Source: Flavobacteriaceae bacterium
GTDB taxonomy: Bacteria; Bacteroidota; Bacteroidia; Flavobacteriales; Flavobacteriaceae
Length of the DNA: 34,465 nucleotides
Assembly (NCBI GenBank): GCA_947451475.1
Contig: CANFZC010000024.1
Location: 1 to 34,465, forward strand
Direction: 5' to 3'
Position 1 is the stretch's first letter. Each line of letters opens with the position of its first letter. This document shows positions 23,012 to 30,984 of the stretch, one piece after another. Position numbers and translations under genes: made by a program. Under the pieces are notes generated by a model. The model ran no database searches. It saw only the letters and a list, made by a program, of their open reading frames with translations, and was not told the DNA's origin.

Positions 23012-23536
23012 TTATTTTGTTTTTTCTCCAACAAAGTAGTCGCTCTGTAACTTAAACAATACATTGAAGGTCGTTAAGCTGCCATAAATTCGGGTAATGT
23101 ATTGTTGCAATTCAACTTTTTCTATTTCTTCAATAGTACTGGCGTTTATTTTTTGTTCCATCACTCTAAGTCGGTCGCGCAACATTACGATTTTGTGGAA
23201 AAAGGTATCAATAGGTACATCTTTTCCTGCTACACCGGCTTGTCCTGGTTCTAGTTTCATATTCCCACCTTTCCATTTATCGGCAATTGCTACAGGTTCG
23301 CCAAGGCCATTCCATTTTTTTAAAATGGATAAAAGGCTTTGTTCTACATCATAAAAACTGATGGTATCCACTTCATTTTCGGCTGCTTCGATTACGTCAA
23401 ATTCACTGTCAATGGCAATCGTTTCTAAGCCGCCGTCTATAAACGTTACCCAATATTCTTTGGACGATACATTGGTTACTACTCCTTTACCATACTCGGC
23501 ATGATTGATTCTAGAGCCTATTCCTAATAGTTTCAT
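23012..23536 (-). CDS. hypothetical protein with N-terminal Tudor/KOW-like segment
   Basis: A 174-residue protein. The N-terminal 40 residues read as a small beta-barrel (GSRINHAEYGKGVVTNV, then YWVTFIDGG), like the Tudor-type C-terminus of PcrA/UvrD and other RNA-polymerase-binding modules. The rest is helical, with KWNGLGEPVAIADKWKGGNM and LRDRLRVMEQKINAS, where a coiled coil is likely. I recognise similar proteins only as conserved hypotheticals of Bacteroidota. It starts at 23536 (ATG) and is divergent from the small membrane protein gene at 23676. A role in nucleic acid or polymerase binding is a guess. Confidence 0.65.
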   Translation of the reverse strand: MKLLGIGSRINHAEYGKGVVTNVSSKEYWVTFIDGGLETIAIDSEFDVIEAAENEVDTISFYDVEQSLLSILKKWNGLGEPVAIADKWKGGNMKLEPGQAGVAGKDVPIDTFFHKIVMLRDRLRVMEQKINASTIEEIEKVELQQYITRIYGSLTTFNVLFKLQSDYFVGEKTK

Positions 23537-23626
23537 ATAATTTATTTTTAGCTTGGTTGTATTAAGGCACTAAAATAGGGATTTGTAAGAAATAAAAAAA
23601 AATCGACGATTAAATACTACATCCTT

Positions 23627-23655
23627 TTTGAATTTATAGAATTCAATTACCTTTG
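23627..23655 (+). promoter_or_regulatory. promoter of the small membrane protein gene
   Basis: TTTG at 23627-23630 and TACCTTTG at 23648-23655 are separated by 17 bases, a good match to the Bacteroidota -33/-7 consensus. The ATG lies 20 bases downstream. Confidence 0.75.
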
Positions 23656-23675
23656 AAACTTAAAATAGAATAATC

Positions 23676-23909
23676 ATGTCAAAAAAGGCTAAAGCATTTA
23701 TATACAATCTTCTTGGTTTCGCAATCTTATTTATTGCATTTCGCTATTTAATCGCCCACTATACGGGACTAACGGGGATATGGATACCCTTAACAGCTTT
23801 TATGGTGGGTACGTTGACGGCACCTAAATTTCAAGCAATTCAAACCCCAGATGGTGAAAAGTTGTTTATGCGATGGATCGTCTTAAAAGGAGTGAAGGAG
23901 ATTAAATAA
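23676..23909 (+). CDS. small two-span membrane protein of unknown function
   Basis: A 77-residue protein with hydrophobic segments at about residues 9-29 and 36-52, separated by a short loop, and a basic C-terminus. The middle has GIWIPLTAFMVGTLTAPKFQ. I do not recognise a family. The gene has a well-formed promoter 20 bases before the ATG, which supports that it is expressed. It ends tail-to-tail with the DUF6048 gene; a possible weak terminator (AAATAAG / CTTATTT, 23904-23927) lies at the junction. Confidence 0.65.
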   Translation: MSKKAKAFIYNLLGFAILFIAFRYLIAHYTGLTGIWIPLTAFMVGTLTAPKFQAIQTPDGEKLFMRWIVLKGVKEIK

Positions 23910-23930
23910 GTTGGCCTTCTCTTATTTTTT
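23904..23930 (+). terminator. possible terminator between the small membrane protein gene and DUF6048 gene
   Basis: A 7-bp stem AAATAAG / CTTATTT with a 10-base loop and a T-run on the + strand overlaps the upstream gene's stop and the 3' end of the DUF6048 gene. The stem is AT-rich, so support is moderate. Confidence 0.45.
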
Positions 23931-24686
23931 CTTTTTGGCTGCTGGAACTTCTTTGGGTTTAACCGTTGCTTTGTATAGCGGTATAAAATAAGAAACCGTG
24001 TAATTGAAGCCTACACCAAAGTTTCCATTATAGGTACGATTAAATCCGGGAATGTATAAGTTGTCAAAATTATCGGGTTTCTTTTGAGAAAGTAAACGGT
24101 TAATTCTGAAACTGAAGCCCATAAAAACATTATTGAACACTTTTGCTTTTACTCCCGCTACGATTTCAATCCATTGGGCAGACAAACCTTTAGAAATAAC
24201 GCCTGAGGGAACTTCGGCGACTGCTCCAAAATAGGGATACGGATTGTAGAGTGTGTAACTATTCAATGTTTGACTAAAGCTGCTGACCCCATAGCGCATA
24301 CCTAACGAAATTACATTCTCCATATTGCCCCAGTTTTCATAGGTATTGTAATCAAAACCTACTTTTAAGTACGTGCCTTTGGTAGTAAAATTTACACGAT
24401 CATCGTCTACTGTTTTGTTTTCATTACCTATTTCCCCCGCAATGAAATGCCGGCGTGTTAATCGATAGTCTCCGACCAATTCTAATCCTCGGTAGTCTTT
24501 TTCATAAAACGAACGCGTAAGTTTAAATAAATCAACACCCACGCGTAGCCCATAGCGTTCTTTTTTAAGTATGACACTGTCTTTTTTGATGCTGTCCGTT
24601 TTGGTTGTTTTCTTTTCCTGAGCTACAGTCGAAAAAGAGAGCAACATGAGGGCTAGACTAAAAGTAAATCTTAACATGTGTTTCAT
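23922..24686 (-). CDS. DUF6048 exported protein
   Basis: About 254 residues from the ATG at 24684-24686 (MKHMLRFTF); an in-frame ATG at 24713 is possible but would add a non-signal-like stretch. A signal peptide ends FSTVAQ. The rest has alternating beta-strand pattern with GLRVGVDLFKLTRSFYEKDYRGLE and repeated aromatic strands, suggesting an outer membrane or periplasmic beta-rich protein. It ends in a basic KKKK tail. The gene overlaps the upstream DUF6452 gene. Function unknown; the pair with DUF6452 next to RlmD is a familiar Flavobacteriia arrangement, from memory. Confidence 0.7.
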   Translation of the reverse strand: MKHMLRFTFSLALMLLSFSTVAQEKKTTKTDSIKKDSVILKKERYGLRVGVDLFKLTRSFYEKDYRGLELVGDYRLTRRHFIAGEIGNENKTVDDDRVNFTTKGTYLKVGFDYNTYENWGNMENVISLGMRYGVSSFSQTLNSYTLYNPYPYFGAVAEVPSGVISKGLSAQWIEIVAGVKAKVFNNVFMGFSFRINRLLSQKKPDNFDNLYIPGFNRTYNGNFGVGFNYTVSYFIPLYKATVKPKEVPAAKKKK

Positions 24687-25161
24687 TTTCGGTTGTAATT
24701 GAAGTTGATTCAACGGTTAAGTTTTGAATCCAAACCGTATCAGGTGTGGTTGCATCACTATAGACGACCCCGTAAGGATTGGTTAGCTCGAATATGGTTT
24801 TAAAACCACAAGCTCTCGATACGTAAGCTGTATTTGTTGTATAATTAATTACTACGATATCTTCGTTTGGATTTGAACTGGTGCTTGCGCTGTTTAAGAT
24901 GAAGTGGTATAGCGTTGACGTCGTACTGGGATTAAGCGGTAATTTAATGGTGCTCACGCCGTTGAATGTATCCAAAGCTAAATCATTGAAGGATCCATCG
25001 CCAGTTACTTTCAAATTCACTACATTTTTCAAGGTAGCCGGATTTGAAATATCATAGAAATCTACAATTAATCTTGGCGTAGTATCTTCGGTACAAATGT
25101 CATCCTTCTCACAGCTGGAGAGTGACAACATTACTAAAAGTAACAACACTATTTTTTTCAT
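24658..25161 (-). CDS. DUF6452 predicted lipoprotein
   Basis: A 167-residue lipoprotein with signal MKKIVLLLLVMLSLSSC and lipidated C17, followed by the acidic residues EKDD typical of surface-exposed Bacteroidota lipoproteins. The body is beta-rich, with TPRLIVDFYDISNPATLKNV and ACGFKTIFELTNP. The family is known mainly as a domain of unknown function. Its end overlaps the DUF6048 gene start by about 29 bases, so the two are co-translated. An intergenic repeat separates it from rlmD. Confidence 0.75.
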   Translation of the reverse strand: MKKIVLLLLVMLSLSSCEKDDICTEDTTPRLIVDFYDISNPATLKNVVNLKVTGDGSFNDLALDTFNGVSTIKLPLNPSTTSTLYHFILNSASTSSNPNEDIVVINYTTNTAYVSRACGFKTIFELTNPYGVVYSDATTPDTVWIQNLTVESTSITTENETHVKIYF

Positions 25162-25166
25162 ATTTA

Positions 25167-25203
25167 AATTTCGTAATTCATAATTACCAATTCGTAATTC
25201 TTA
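25167..25203. repeat. intergenic AATTCGTAATTC-type repeat, copy 1
   Basis: A short run of degenerate units around TTCGTAATTC and TAATTACC fills the 39-base gap between rlmD and the DUF6452 gene and touches the rlmD stop. A related sequence occurs at 28605-28647. Confidence 0.5.
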
Positions 25204-26613
25204 TCGTCTTTCCAAAAGTACGACATTTTCCACATGATGCGTTTGCGGAAACATATCCACAGGACGTACGCGAGTTACTTTATATTGCTCGTCCATTAAG
25301 GCCAAATCACGTGCTTGGGTAGCCGAGTTACAACTTACATAAACGATGCGTTGCGCTCCTATTTTCAATAATTGTTCTACAACATCCTTATGCATACCAT
25401 CTCTTGGAGGGTCGGTAATGACTACATCGGGTTGGCCATGCTGCGCAATGAATTCGTCGTTGAATACATTTTTCATGTCTCCTACGTAAAATTCGCAATT
25501 GGCAATACTATTGCGTTTTGCATTTTCCTTAGCATCGGCAATGGCTTCGGGGACGGCTTCAACCCCAATTACTTTTTTAGCTTGTTTGGAAACAAACTGA
25601 GCAATTGTTCCCGTACCGGTGTATAGATCATAAACCACTTCATCTCCGGTTAAACCGGCAAACTCACGGGTGATTTTATAAAGCTCATAGGCTTGGTCTG
25701 AATTGGTTTGGTAAAACGATTTGGCGTTAATGCTAAACTGTAGGCCTTCCATTTCTTCCAAGATATAGTCTCTTCCTTTGTACAACTTGATGTCTTGGTC
25801 GTATAAGGTATCATTGGCTTTGCCATTGATGACATATTGTAGTGAAGTAATCTGCGGGAACTTTTCAGCGATATGATTTAGCAACAATTCGCGTTGGTCT
25901 TTATCTTCTCTATAGAACTGCAGGAGCACCATTATTTCACCTGTTGAAGCAGTGCGTATCATTAAAGTGCGCAGTAATCCTTCGTGACTGCGAGCATTGA
26001 AAAAGGCAATGTCATTTTCGGTAGCAAAACGTTTGATTTCGTTTCGAATGGCATTAGACGGGTCTTCTTGTAAATGACATTTTTCAATGTCCAAGATTTT
26101 ATCCCACATGCGGGGAATGTGAAACCCGAGGGCGTTTTTGTTGTCAAATTCTACACCCGATTGTATTTCGGCATCGGTCATCCAGCGAGTGTCAGAGAAA
26201 CCAAACTCCATTTTGTTGCGGTAAAAGAACTGCTTGGTGGAGCCTAATATCGGTTCGAAGTCGGGCAACTCAATTTTGCCAATGCGTTTTAAGTTATTGA
26301 AGACTTCCTGATTCTTGTAGAACAACTGTTGGTCGTACTTCATGTTCTGCCATTTGCAACCTCCGCAGGCACCAAAGTGCTGACAAACAGGCTCCACACG
26401 GTGTTCTGAGTAGGCATGAAACTTGATGGCTTTACCTTCAAAATAGGATTTACGTTTCTTAAGGGTTTGTACATCCACCACATCGCCTGGAACGACATTG
26501 GGGATAAAGATGACTTGACCTTCTGGGGCTTTGGCTACAGATACTCCTTTGGCACCTGCATCTAAAACCGTAATGTTTTCAAATATGACTTTGTTGGTTA
26601 CTTTTCTTCCCAT
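25201..26613 (-). CDS. rlmD: 23S rRNA (uracil-5-)-methyltransferase RlmD-type
   Basis: A 470-residue enzyme of the RumA/RlmD family. The TRAM RNA-binding domain covers about 1-65. The 4Fe-4S cluster cysteines are C77, C83 and C86 in CQHFGACGGC, plus C179 in DIEKCHLQ. The SAM domain has VVYDLYTGTGTIAQFV, DPPRDGMH, and the catalytic cysteine in VYVSCNSATQARDL. It methylates a uridine in 23S rRNA (U1939 in E. coli); the precise target here is inferred. It is followed by the DUF6452/DUF6048 pair on the same strand. Confidence 0.93.
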   Translation of the reverse strand: MGRKVTNKVIFENITVLDAGAKGVSVAKAPEGQVIFIPNVVPGDVVDVQTLKKRKSYFEGKAIKFHAYSEHRVEPVCQHFGACGGCKWQNMKYDQQLFYKNQEVFNNLKRIGKIELPDFEPILGSTKQFFYRNKMEFGFSDTRWMTDAEIQSGVEFDNKNALGFHIPRMWDKILDIEKCHLQEDPSNAIRNEIKRFATENDIAFFNARSHEGLLRTLMIRTASTGEIMVLLQFYREDKDQRELLLNHIAEKFPQITSLQYVINGKANDTLYDQDIKLYKGRDYILEEMEGLQFSINAKSFYQTNSDQAYELYKITREFAGLTGDEVVYDLYTGTGTIAQFVSKQAKKVIGVEAVPEAIADAKENAKRNSIANCEFYVGDMKNVFNDEFIAQHGQPDVVITDPPRDGMHKDVVEQLLKIGAQRIVYVSCNSATQARDLALMDEQYKVTRVRPVDMFPQTHHVENVVLLERR

Positions 26614-26721
26614 AGCGCAAAAATAAACTATTGGCTAAAAACGAACTGCCATTTCGTTAAATTATTTTTTGTTCTATAAAAGTGTAAATTTATTAGTTAC
26701 TATCGTTCTCATTTGAATTAG

Positions 26722-26729
26722 TATATTTG
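26722..26729 (+). promoter_or_regulatory. -7 promoter box of the DUF1697 gene
   Basis: TATATTTG fits TAnnTTTG, 29 bases before the ATG at 26759. The only nearby upstream TTG is too close to serve as -33. Confidence 0.5.
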
Positions 26730-26758
26730 AGGGATAAGATATACCAAATTTAATTTCC

Positions 26759-27307
26759 ATGACCACTCACTTGGCACTCCTTCGCGGCATTAACGTCTCC
26801 GGACATAAAATGATTAACATGGTCGCTTTGAAAAAAGCATTAGAAGCCATTGGATTTATTAATGTGGTGACCTATATACAGTCGGGCAACGTGTTTGTCG
26901 ATACCGTAGAGGAGAGCCCGGCTAAGGTGGGCTTCCTCATTAAGCAAGAAATCTTTAAGGAATTTGGACACGATGTGCCCGTAATTGTGATTGGGCAGGA
27001 GGATCTGCAGGCTTGTTTGGATCGCAATAATTTCTTAAATGCTCGAGAGGTGGATTTGAAAAAACTCTATGTATCGTTTATTTCAGCTGAGTTGCCTGAG
27101 AACATGATAACCCAGCTCAACCTTAATTTCATCAAACCCGATGAGATACAGCTTGATGGCAAGCGCATTTATTTAAAGTATGAGGTTTCGCCTGCTAAGA
27201 CCCGACTCGACAATAAGTGGATTGAGAAGAACATGAATGTGATGTCTACAACCCGCAATTGGAACACCGTAAATGTGTTGTTAAAAATGTTTCAGGAAAG
27301 AGGCTAG
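26759..27307 (+). CDS. DUF1697 protein
   Basis: A 182-residue cytoplasmic protein with the DUF1697 hallmarks: LALLRGINVSGHKMINMVALK at the start, VVTYIQSGNVFVDT, and TTRNWNTVNVLLKM near the end. The function of the family is not established. The nearby NRAMP gene starts 43 bases downstream on the same strand, so co-transcription is possible. No unusual features beyond a slightly higher GC than its neighbours. Confidence 0.9.
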   Translation: MTTHLALLRGINVSGHKMINMVALKKALEAIGFINVVTYIQSGNVFVDTVEESPAKVGFLIKQEIFKEFGHDVPVIVIGQEDLQACLDRNNFLNAREVDLKKLYVSFISAELPENMITQLNLNFIKPDEIQLDGKRIYLKYEVSPAKTRLDNKWIEKNMNVMSTTRNWNTVNVLLKMFQERG

Positions 27308-27350
27308 CTGGTGGCAGAATTAGCCGTAAATTAGCCTTAAAATCTAAACA

Positions 27351-28601
27351 GTGAAACGTCCCAATAAGTTTATACGATTTTGGCGAATACTGGGTCCCGG
27401 GCTCATAACAGGTGCCAGTGATGACGATCCATCGGGGATTGCCACTTATTCGCAGGCAGGAGCGGCCTATGGTTTGTCAACCCTGTGGACTGCTTTAATA
27501 GCCTTTCCTTTGATGGCCGCTATTCAACAGATGTGTGCCAAGATAGGATTAGTTACTTCCCAAGGATTGACGGGAGCCTTAAAAACCCATTATCCAAAGC
27601 CCGTTTTGTATTTAATGTTACTTTTCAGTTTCCCTGCCATCGTAATGAACATTGGCGCTGATATCGCTGGAATGGGAGCGGTGGGAAATTTACTGTTTCC
27701 TAAAATTGCTGCGACCTATTTTAGTGTTATTTTTACCATTATACTGTTGTTTCTCATCATTTATTTGCCTTACCAAAAAATAGCCGCTATTCTTAAATAC
27801 CTCTGCATCGTCTTATTGGTCTATTTGATTGTGCCCTTTTTGTATAAGCAAGATTGGCTCGATATCGCTAAGAATACCTTTATACCGAGTATTCAATTTA
27901 ATAAAGAGTTTATAGCCGTATTGGTTGGCATATTGGGTACTACTATTTCGCCTTATCTCTTTTTTTGGCAAGCCTCTATGGAGGTGGAGGAAATGGAACA
28001 CAAGAAACGCCATTTGATGGTCAACAAAAAAATCATCCATGACATGAAACAAGATGTTGATTTTGGGATGTCCTTTTCGGGGGTGGTGATGTTTTTTATT
28101 ATCTTAACTACCGGAACCGTTTTGTATAAAGGAGGAATACACCAAATTGATACGGTAGAACAAGCCGCTGCAGCCTTAAAGCCTTTGGCAGGAAATTTTG
28201 CTTACTTGCTTTTTGCTCTAGGAGTTATTGGGACGGGGCTATTGGCGATACCTGTACTTAGTGGTTCGTTATCCTATATCATTACGGAGACCTTTGGATG
28301 GGAGCAAGGATTGGATAAGAAATTCCATGAAGCCAAAGCGTTTTATATCGTGATGGCAATTTCGCTAATCTTAGGATTGTCTCTCAATTATATTGGCATC
28401 TCTCCGGTGAAAGCCCTTATCTACACCGCCATACTCTACGGGCTAACGGCTCCAGTGCTGATTGCTATTATTCTCCATATTTCTAATAATAAGACTGTGA
28501 TGGGGAAATTTACCAATAGCACGATGTCCAATATTCTAGGTTTTGCCTCCTTACTTATTATGACCGTTGCTGCGGGAGCACTACTTTATTTACAGTTTTA
28601 G
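27351..28601 (+). CDS. NRAMP-superfamily divalent metal transporter, divergent binding site
   Basis: A 416-residue membrane transporter with about eleven hydrophobic segments. The helix-1 motif is DDDPSGIATYSQ (D26-P27-S28-G29), where classical Mn/Fe NRAMPs have DPGN. The helix-6 position of the usual MPH motif reads ISPYLF (S200-P201-Y202), so the metal-coordinating Met and following His are missing. This puts it in a divergent clade, perhaps similar to NRAMP-related magnesium transporters; substrate unknown. Start is a GTG at 27351 followed by the family-like N-terminus KRPNKFIRFWRILGPG. It follows the DUF1697 gene. Confidence 0.85.
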   Translation: MKRPNKFIRFWRILGPGLITGASDDDPSGIATYSQAGAAYGLSTLWTALIAFPLMAAIQQMCAKIGLVTSQGLTGALKTHYPKPVLYLMLLFSFPAIVMNIGADIAGMGAVGNLLFPKIAATYFSVIFTIILLFLIIYLPYQKIAAILKYLCIVLLVYLIVPFLYKQDWLDIAKNTFIPSIQFNKEFIAVLVGILGTTISPYLFFWQASMEVEEMEHKKRHLMVNKKIIHDMKQDVDFGMSFSGVVMFFIILTTGTVLYKGGIHQIDTVEQAAAALKPLAGNFAYLLFALGVIGTGLLAIPVLSGSLSYIITETFGWEQGLDKKFHEAKAFYIVMAISLILGLSLNYIGISPVKALIYTAILYGLTAPVLIAIILHISNNKTVMGKFTNSTMSNILGFASLLIMTVAAGALLYLQF

Positions 28602-28604
28602 ACC

Positions 28605-28647
28605 ATTAGGAATTAGGAATTTATCATTCGTAATTCACAATTAAATT
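28605..28647. repeat. intergenic AATTCGTAATTC-type repeat, copy 2
   Basis: ATTAGGAATTAGGAAT followed by ATTCGTAATTCACAATT lies between the NRAMP gene and rocD. It shares the TTCGTAATTC core with 25167-25203. Such small AT-rich intergenic repeats are common in Flavobacteriia chromosomes (from memory). Confidence 0.5.
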
Positions 28648-28648
28648 A

Positions 28649-28656
28649 TACTTTTG
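28649..28656 (+). promoter_or_regulatory. -7 promoter box of rocD
   Basis: TACTTTTG fits TAnnTTTG, giving a leader of roughly 80 bases before the rocD ATG at 28745. No clear -33 TTG is visible because the repeat copy 2 fills that place. Confidence 0.55.
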
Positions 28657-28707
28657 TCAACCTATGGATGATTTCTCTCCACTAAGAAGGAATGGCTAAT
28701 TTACCAA

Positions 28708-28730
28708 TAATCTGAGACGAGATCAGATTA
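28708..28730 (+). promoter_or_regulatory. inverted repeat in the rocD leader
   Basis: TAATCTGA-GACGAGA-TCAGATTA is a perfect 8-bp inverted repeat, ending 14 bases before the rocD ATG and within the predicted transcript. It could be an RNA hairpin at the ribosome-binding region or an operator. Confidence 0.5.
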
Positions 28731-28744
28731 CAATTTGAATTACA

Positions 28745-30025
28745 ATGTCAGTTTTAGAAAAATTAACTTCCGCCGATGCCATTGCATTAGAAGATCAGTA
28801 TGGAGCCCACAATTATCACCCGTTACCCGTAGTACTTAGTAGAGGAGAAGGAGTATACGTATGGGATGTAGAAGGTAAAAAATACTATGATTTCCTTTCG
28901 GCTTATTCAGCGGTGAACCAAGGACACTGTCACCCTAAGATCGTAGGGGCTATGGTGCAACAAGCGCAAACCTTAACCCTAACTTCCCGTGCGTTTTACA
29001 ATGATAAATTGGGCGCCTACGAAGAATTTGTTACCAATTACTTTGGGTTTGACAAAGTATTACCCATGAATACAGGTGCCGAAGCGGTTGAAACTGCTTT
29101 GAAACTTTGCAGAAAATGGGCATACGAGAGAAAAGGAATAAATGAAAATGAAGCCCAAATCATCGTCTGTGAAGGCAATTTCCATGGAAGAACAACAACC
29201 ATTATTTCATTCTCTAACGATGAAAATGCTCGTAAAAACTTCGGACCTTACACGGCTGGATTTATAAAAATACCTTATGACGATGTTGCCGCGTTAGAAC
29301 AAGCGATTACTTCGTCTAAAAATATTGCTGGGTTCCTAGTAGAACCTATTCAAGGAGAAGCTGGGGTATATGTACCTAGTGAAGATTATTTGGCTAAAGC
29401 TAAAGCCTTGTGTGAAGCGAATAATGTATTGTTTATCGCAGATGAAGTTCAAACTGGAATTGCGCGTACAGGTTCTTTATTGGCTGTATGTGGTAATTGT
29501 AGTTGTGAAAACCAATGTGAGAAGCAAGCATCTTATGTTACTCCCGATATATTAATTTTGGGCAAAGCCTTGTCTGGTGGCGCTTATCCAGTATCGGCAG
29601 TATTAGCCAATGATGCTATAATGAACGTTATTAAACCTGGACAACACGGCTCTACCTTCGGTGGAAACCCAATAGCTGCAGCTGTCGCCATGGCTGCTCT
29701 AGATGTAGTAAGTGAGGAACAACTTGCCTTAAACGCTCGAAGTCTAGGAAATCTTTTCCGCTCTGAATTAACTAACTATATCGAGACTTCTACTATTGCC
29801 ACTTTAGTACGTGGAAAGGGCTTGTTAAACGCTGTAGTGATTAATGATACCGAAGAAAGTGATACGGCATGGAATATCTGTATGGCGCTTCGAGATAACG
29901 GCTTGTTGGCCAAACCAACTCATGGTAATATCATTCGATTTGCGCCGCCTTTGGTTATGAATGAAGCCCAGTTGAAAGATTGTGTTTCCATCATCATCAA
30001 GACACTCAAACAGTTTGAAAAATAA
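28745..30025 (+). CDS. rocD: ornithine aminotransferase
   Basis: A 426-residue fold-type I PLP enzyme converting ornithine and 2-oxoglutarate to glutamate-5-semialdehyde and glutamate. Landmarks are [30 protein letters not shown], the [11 protein letters not shown] motif, the PLP lysine K274 in [11 protein letters not shown], and HGSTFGGNP. An unusual Cys-rich insert lies just before the PLP lysine region: C249, C252, C254 and C258 in [13 protein letters not shown]. The gene has a leader with an 8-bp inverted repeat and a strong terminator after it, so it is a single-gene unit. Confidence 0.95.
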   Translation: MSVLEKLTSADAIALEDQYGAHNYHPLPVVLSRGEGVYVWDVEGKKYYDFLSAYSAVNQGHCHPKIVGAMVQQAQTLTLTSRAFYNDKLGAYEEFVTNYFGFDKVLPMNTGAEAVETALKLCRKWAYERKGINENEAQIIVCEGNFHGRTTTIISFSNDENARKNFGPYTAGFIKIPYDDVAALEQAITSSKNIAGFLVEPIQGEAGVYVPSEDYLAKAKALCEANNVLFIADEVQTGIARTGSLLAVCGNCSCENQCEKQASYVTPDILILGKALSGGAYPVSAVLANDAIMNVIKPGQHGSTFGGNPIAAAVAMAALDVVSEEQLALNARSLGNLFRSELTNYIETSTIATLVRGKGLLNAVVINDTEESDTAWNICMALRDNGLLAKPTHGNIIRFAPPLVMNEAQLKDCVSIIIKTLKQFEK

Positions 30026-30026
30026 T

Positions 30027-30058
30027 AAAAAAGTCCCCATTGATTGGGGACTTTTTTT
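30027..30058. terminator. bidirectional terminator after rocD and the CCC-motif gene
   Basis: Perfect 12-bp stem AAAAAAGTCCCC / GGGGACTTTTTT with a 7-base loop between convergent genes; it has A and T runs on both sides. Confidence 0.92.
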
Positions 30059-30064
30059 ATCTAA

Positions 30065-30421
30065 TTAATGTGATAGTTGGCGAATTTTTTCTTGCATTAA
30101 CACAGGGTTTTGAAAGGCTTCAAGTCCGATATAAGCAAACAATCCAATAATTAAAATAAGATACAGTACGCTTAATACTAATCCGATGATGGCTAATATA
30201 CGCCCGGTATTTAAGTTAGAATAATTGCTGTAAAGAGCAGGGTTTTGTTTGTAGGCATTTCGATCTTTTTTTGCCAATATAAGCGCTACTATACCTAAAA
30301 TAATCCCGAAGATACCATAACAACAAAAGGTAAGTATGGATAGGATACCAAGAACCATTACGGCAGTCGCATTAGGAAGTTTTTGTTTAGTTTCGAAAGT
30401 TGAAAAGTCAGATTGTTCCAT
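30065..30421 (-). CDS. CCC-motif small membrane protein (DUF4190-like)
   Basis: A 118-residue protein with two or three hydrophobic segments: AVMVLGILSILTFCCYGIFG near residues 20-40 and LAIIGLVLSVLYLILIIGLF near 75-95. Its pattern LPNATAVMVLGILSI resembles the CCC motif membrane proteins (here TFCC). Function unknown. It is the second gene of a two-gene minus strand unit, 16 bases after the DUF2752 gene; such pairs recur in Bacteroidota (from memory). Confidence 0.7.
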   Translation of the reverse strand: MEQSDFSTFETKQKLPNATAVMVLGILSILTFCCYGIFGIILGIVALILAKKDRNAYKQNPALYSNYSNLNTGRILAIIGLVLSVLYLILIIGLFAYIGLEAFQNPVLMQEKIRQLSH

Positions 30422-30437
30422 AAAATATGATTTAGTA

Positions 30438-30713
30438 TTAGTGAGTTAATTTGTAAATATACGATCCTACTAGGATTATTGCATTGAGAACGGCCATTCC
30501 AATAATTACTTTATGATAATTCCGGGATTTGTCTACAAAATGCAATCCAATGCAAAGCAGTAAGATGAGAGAAGAATATAAAGCAGGGAAAAGATTGAAA
30601 GCTCCGATAAAATCCCCATTTAACGCTAATAAAAAGGAGCGTTGCATCCCGCAGCCAAAACATTCTACACCAAAAAGCTTTTTATTTAAGCAAGGCAATA
30701 GGAATTTCTCCAT
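30438..30713 (-). CDS. DUF2752 membrane protein
   Basis: A 91-residue protein. The conserved DUF2752 motif CxxCGxxR appears as CFGCGMQRSFLLAL near residues 18-31, followed by two hydrophobic segments (about 43-60 and 70-86). The family is of unknown function and often precedes CCC-motif membrane proteins, as here with 16 bases between them. The two Cys may bind a metal; this is a guess. Confidence 0.85.
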   Translation of the reverse strand: MEKFLLPCLNKKLFGVECFGCGMQRSFLLALNGDFIGAFNLFPALYSSLILLLCIGLHFVDKSRNYHKVIIGMAVLNAIILVGSYIYKLTH

Positions 30714-30792
30714 GTGTTTTTTATTAGTACAACAATTTTACTAATTAATTTTTAAATCGAGCATACCTTGATAAAGTTTTATAAATTTGGCT

Positions 30793-30984
30793 ATGAAAAA
30801 AATGATCCTTCCCATAATGTTCCTGGCTATATTGGCTGGCTTATACGAACAATCTAAAGATAGACCCAATATCTATATACAAATTGTGGCTCTTGTAGTA
30901 TTCATGTATGGCATGATGCAATTGAGTGCAAAGACACCCAGTAAACATGTAGAACCCGAAAACGAAGAAGAAGATGCTAACTAA
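30793..30984 (+). CDS. small membrane-anchored protein upstream of the Smr gene
   Basis: A 63-residue protein starting MKKMILPIMFLAIL at the ATG 30793; a TTG two codons earlier is less likely. Hydrophobic segments cover about residues 4-14 and 25-40, with an acidic tail EPENEEEDAN. Unrecognised. Its 3' end overlaps the Smr gene start by 11 bases, so the two are translated together. Confidence 0.6.
   Translation: MKKMILPIMFLAILAGLYEQSKDRPNIYIQIVALVVFMYGMMQLSAKTPSKHVEPENEEEDAN

Noticed and set aside
25167..25203. Riboswitch or structured leader upstream of the DUF6452 gene
   Set aside because: The sequence is a short degenerate AT-rich repeat that also occurs between other genes, with no conserved riboswitch features.
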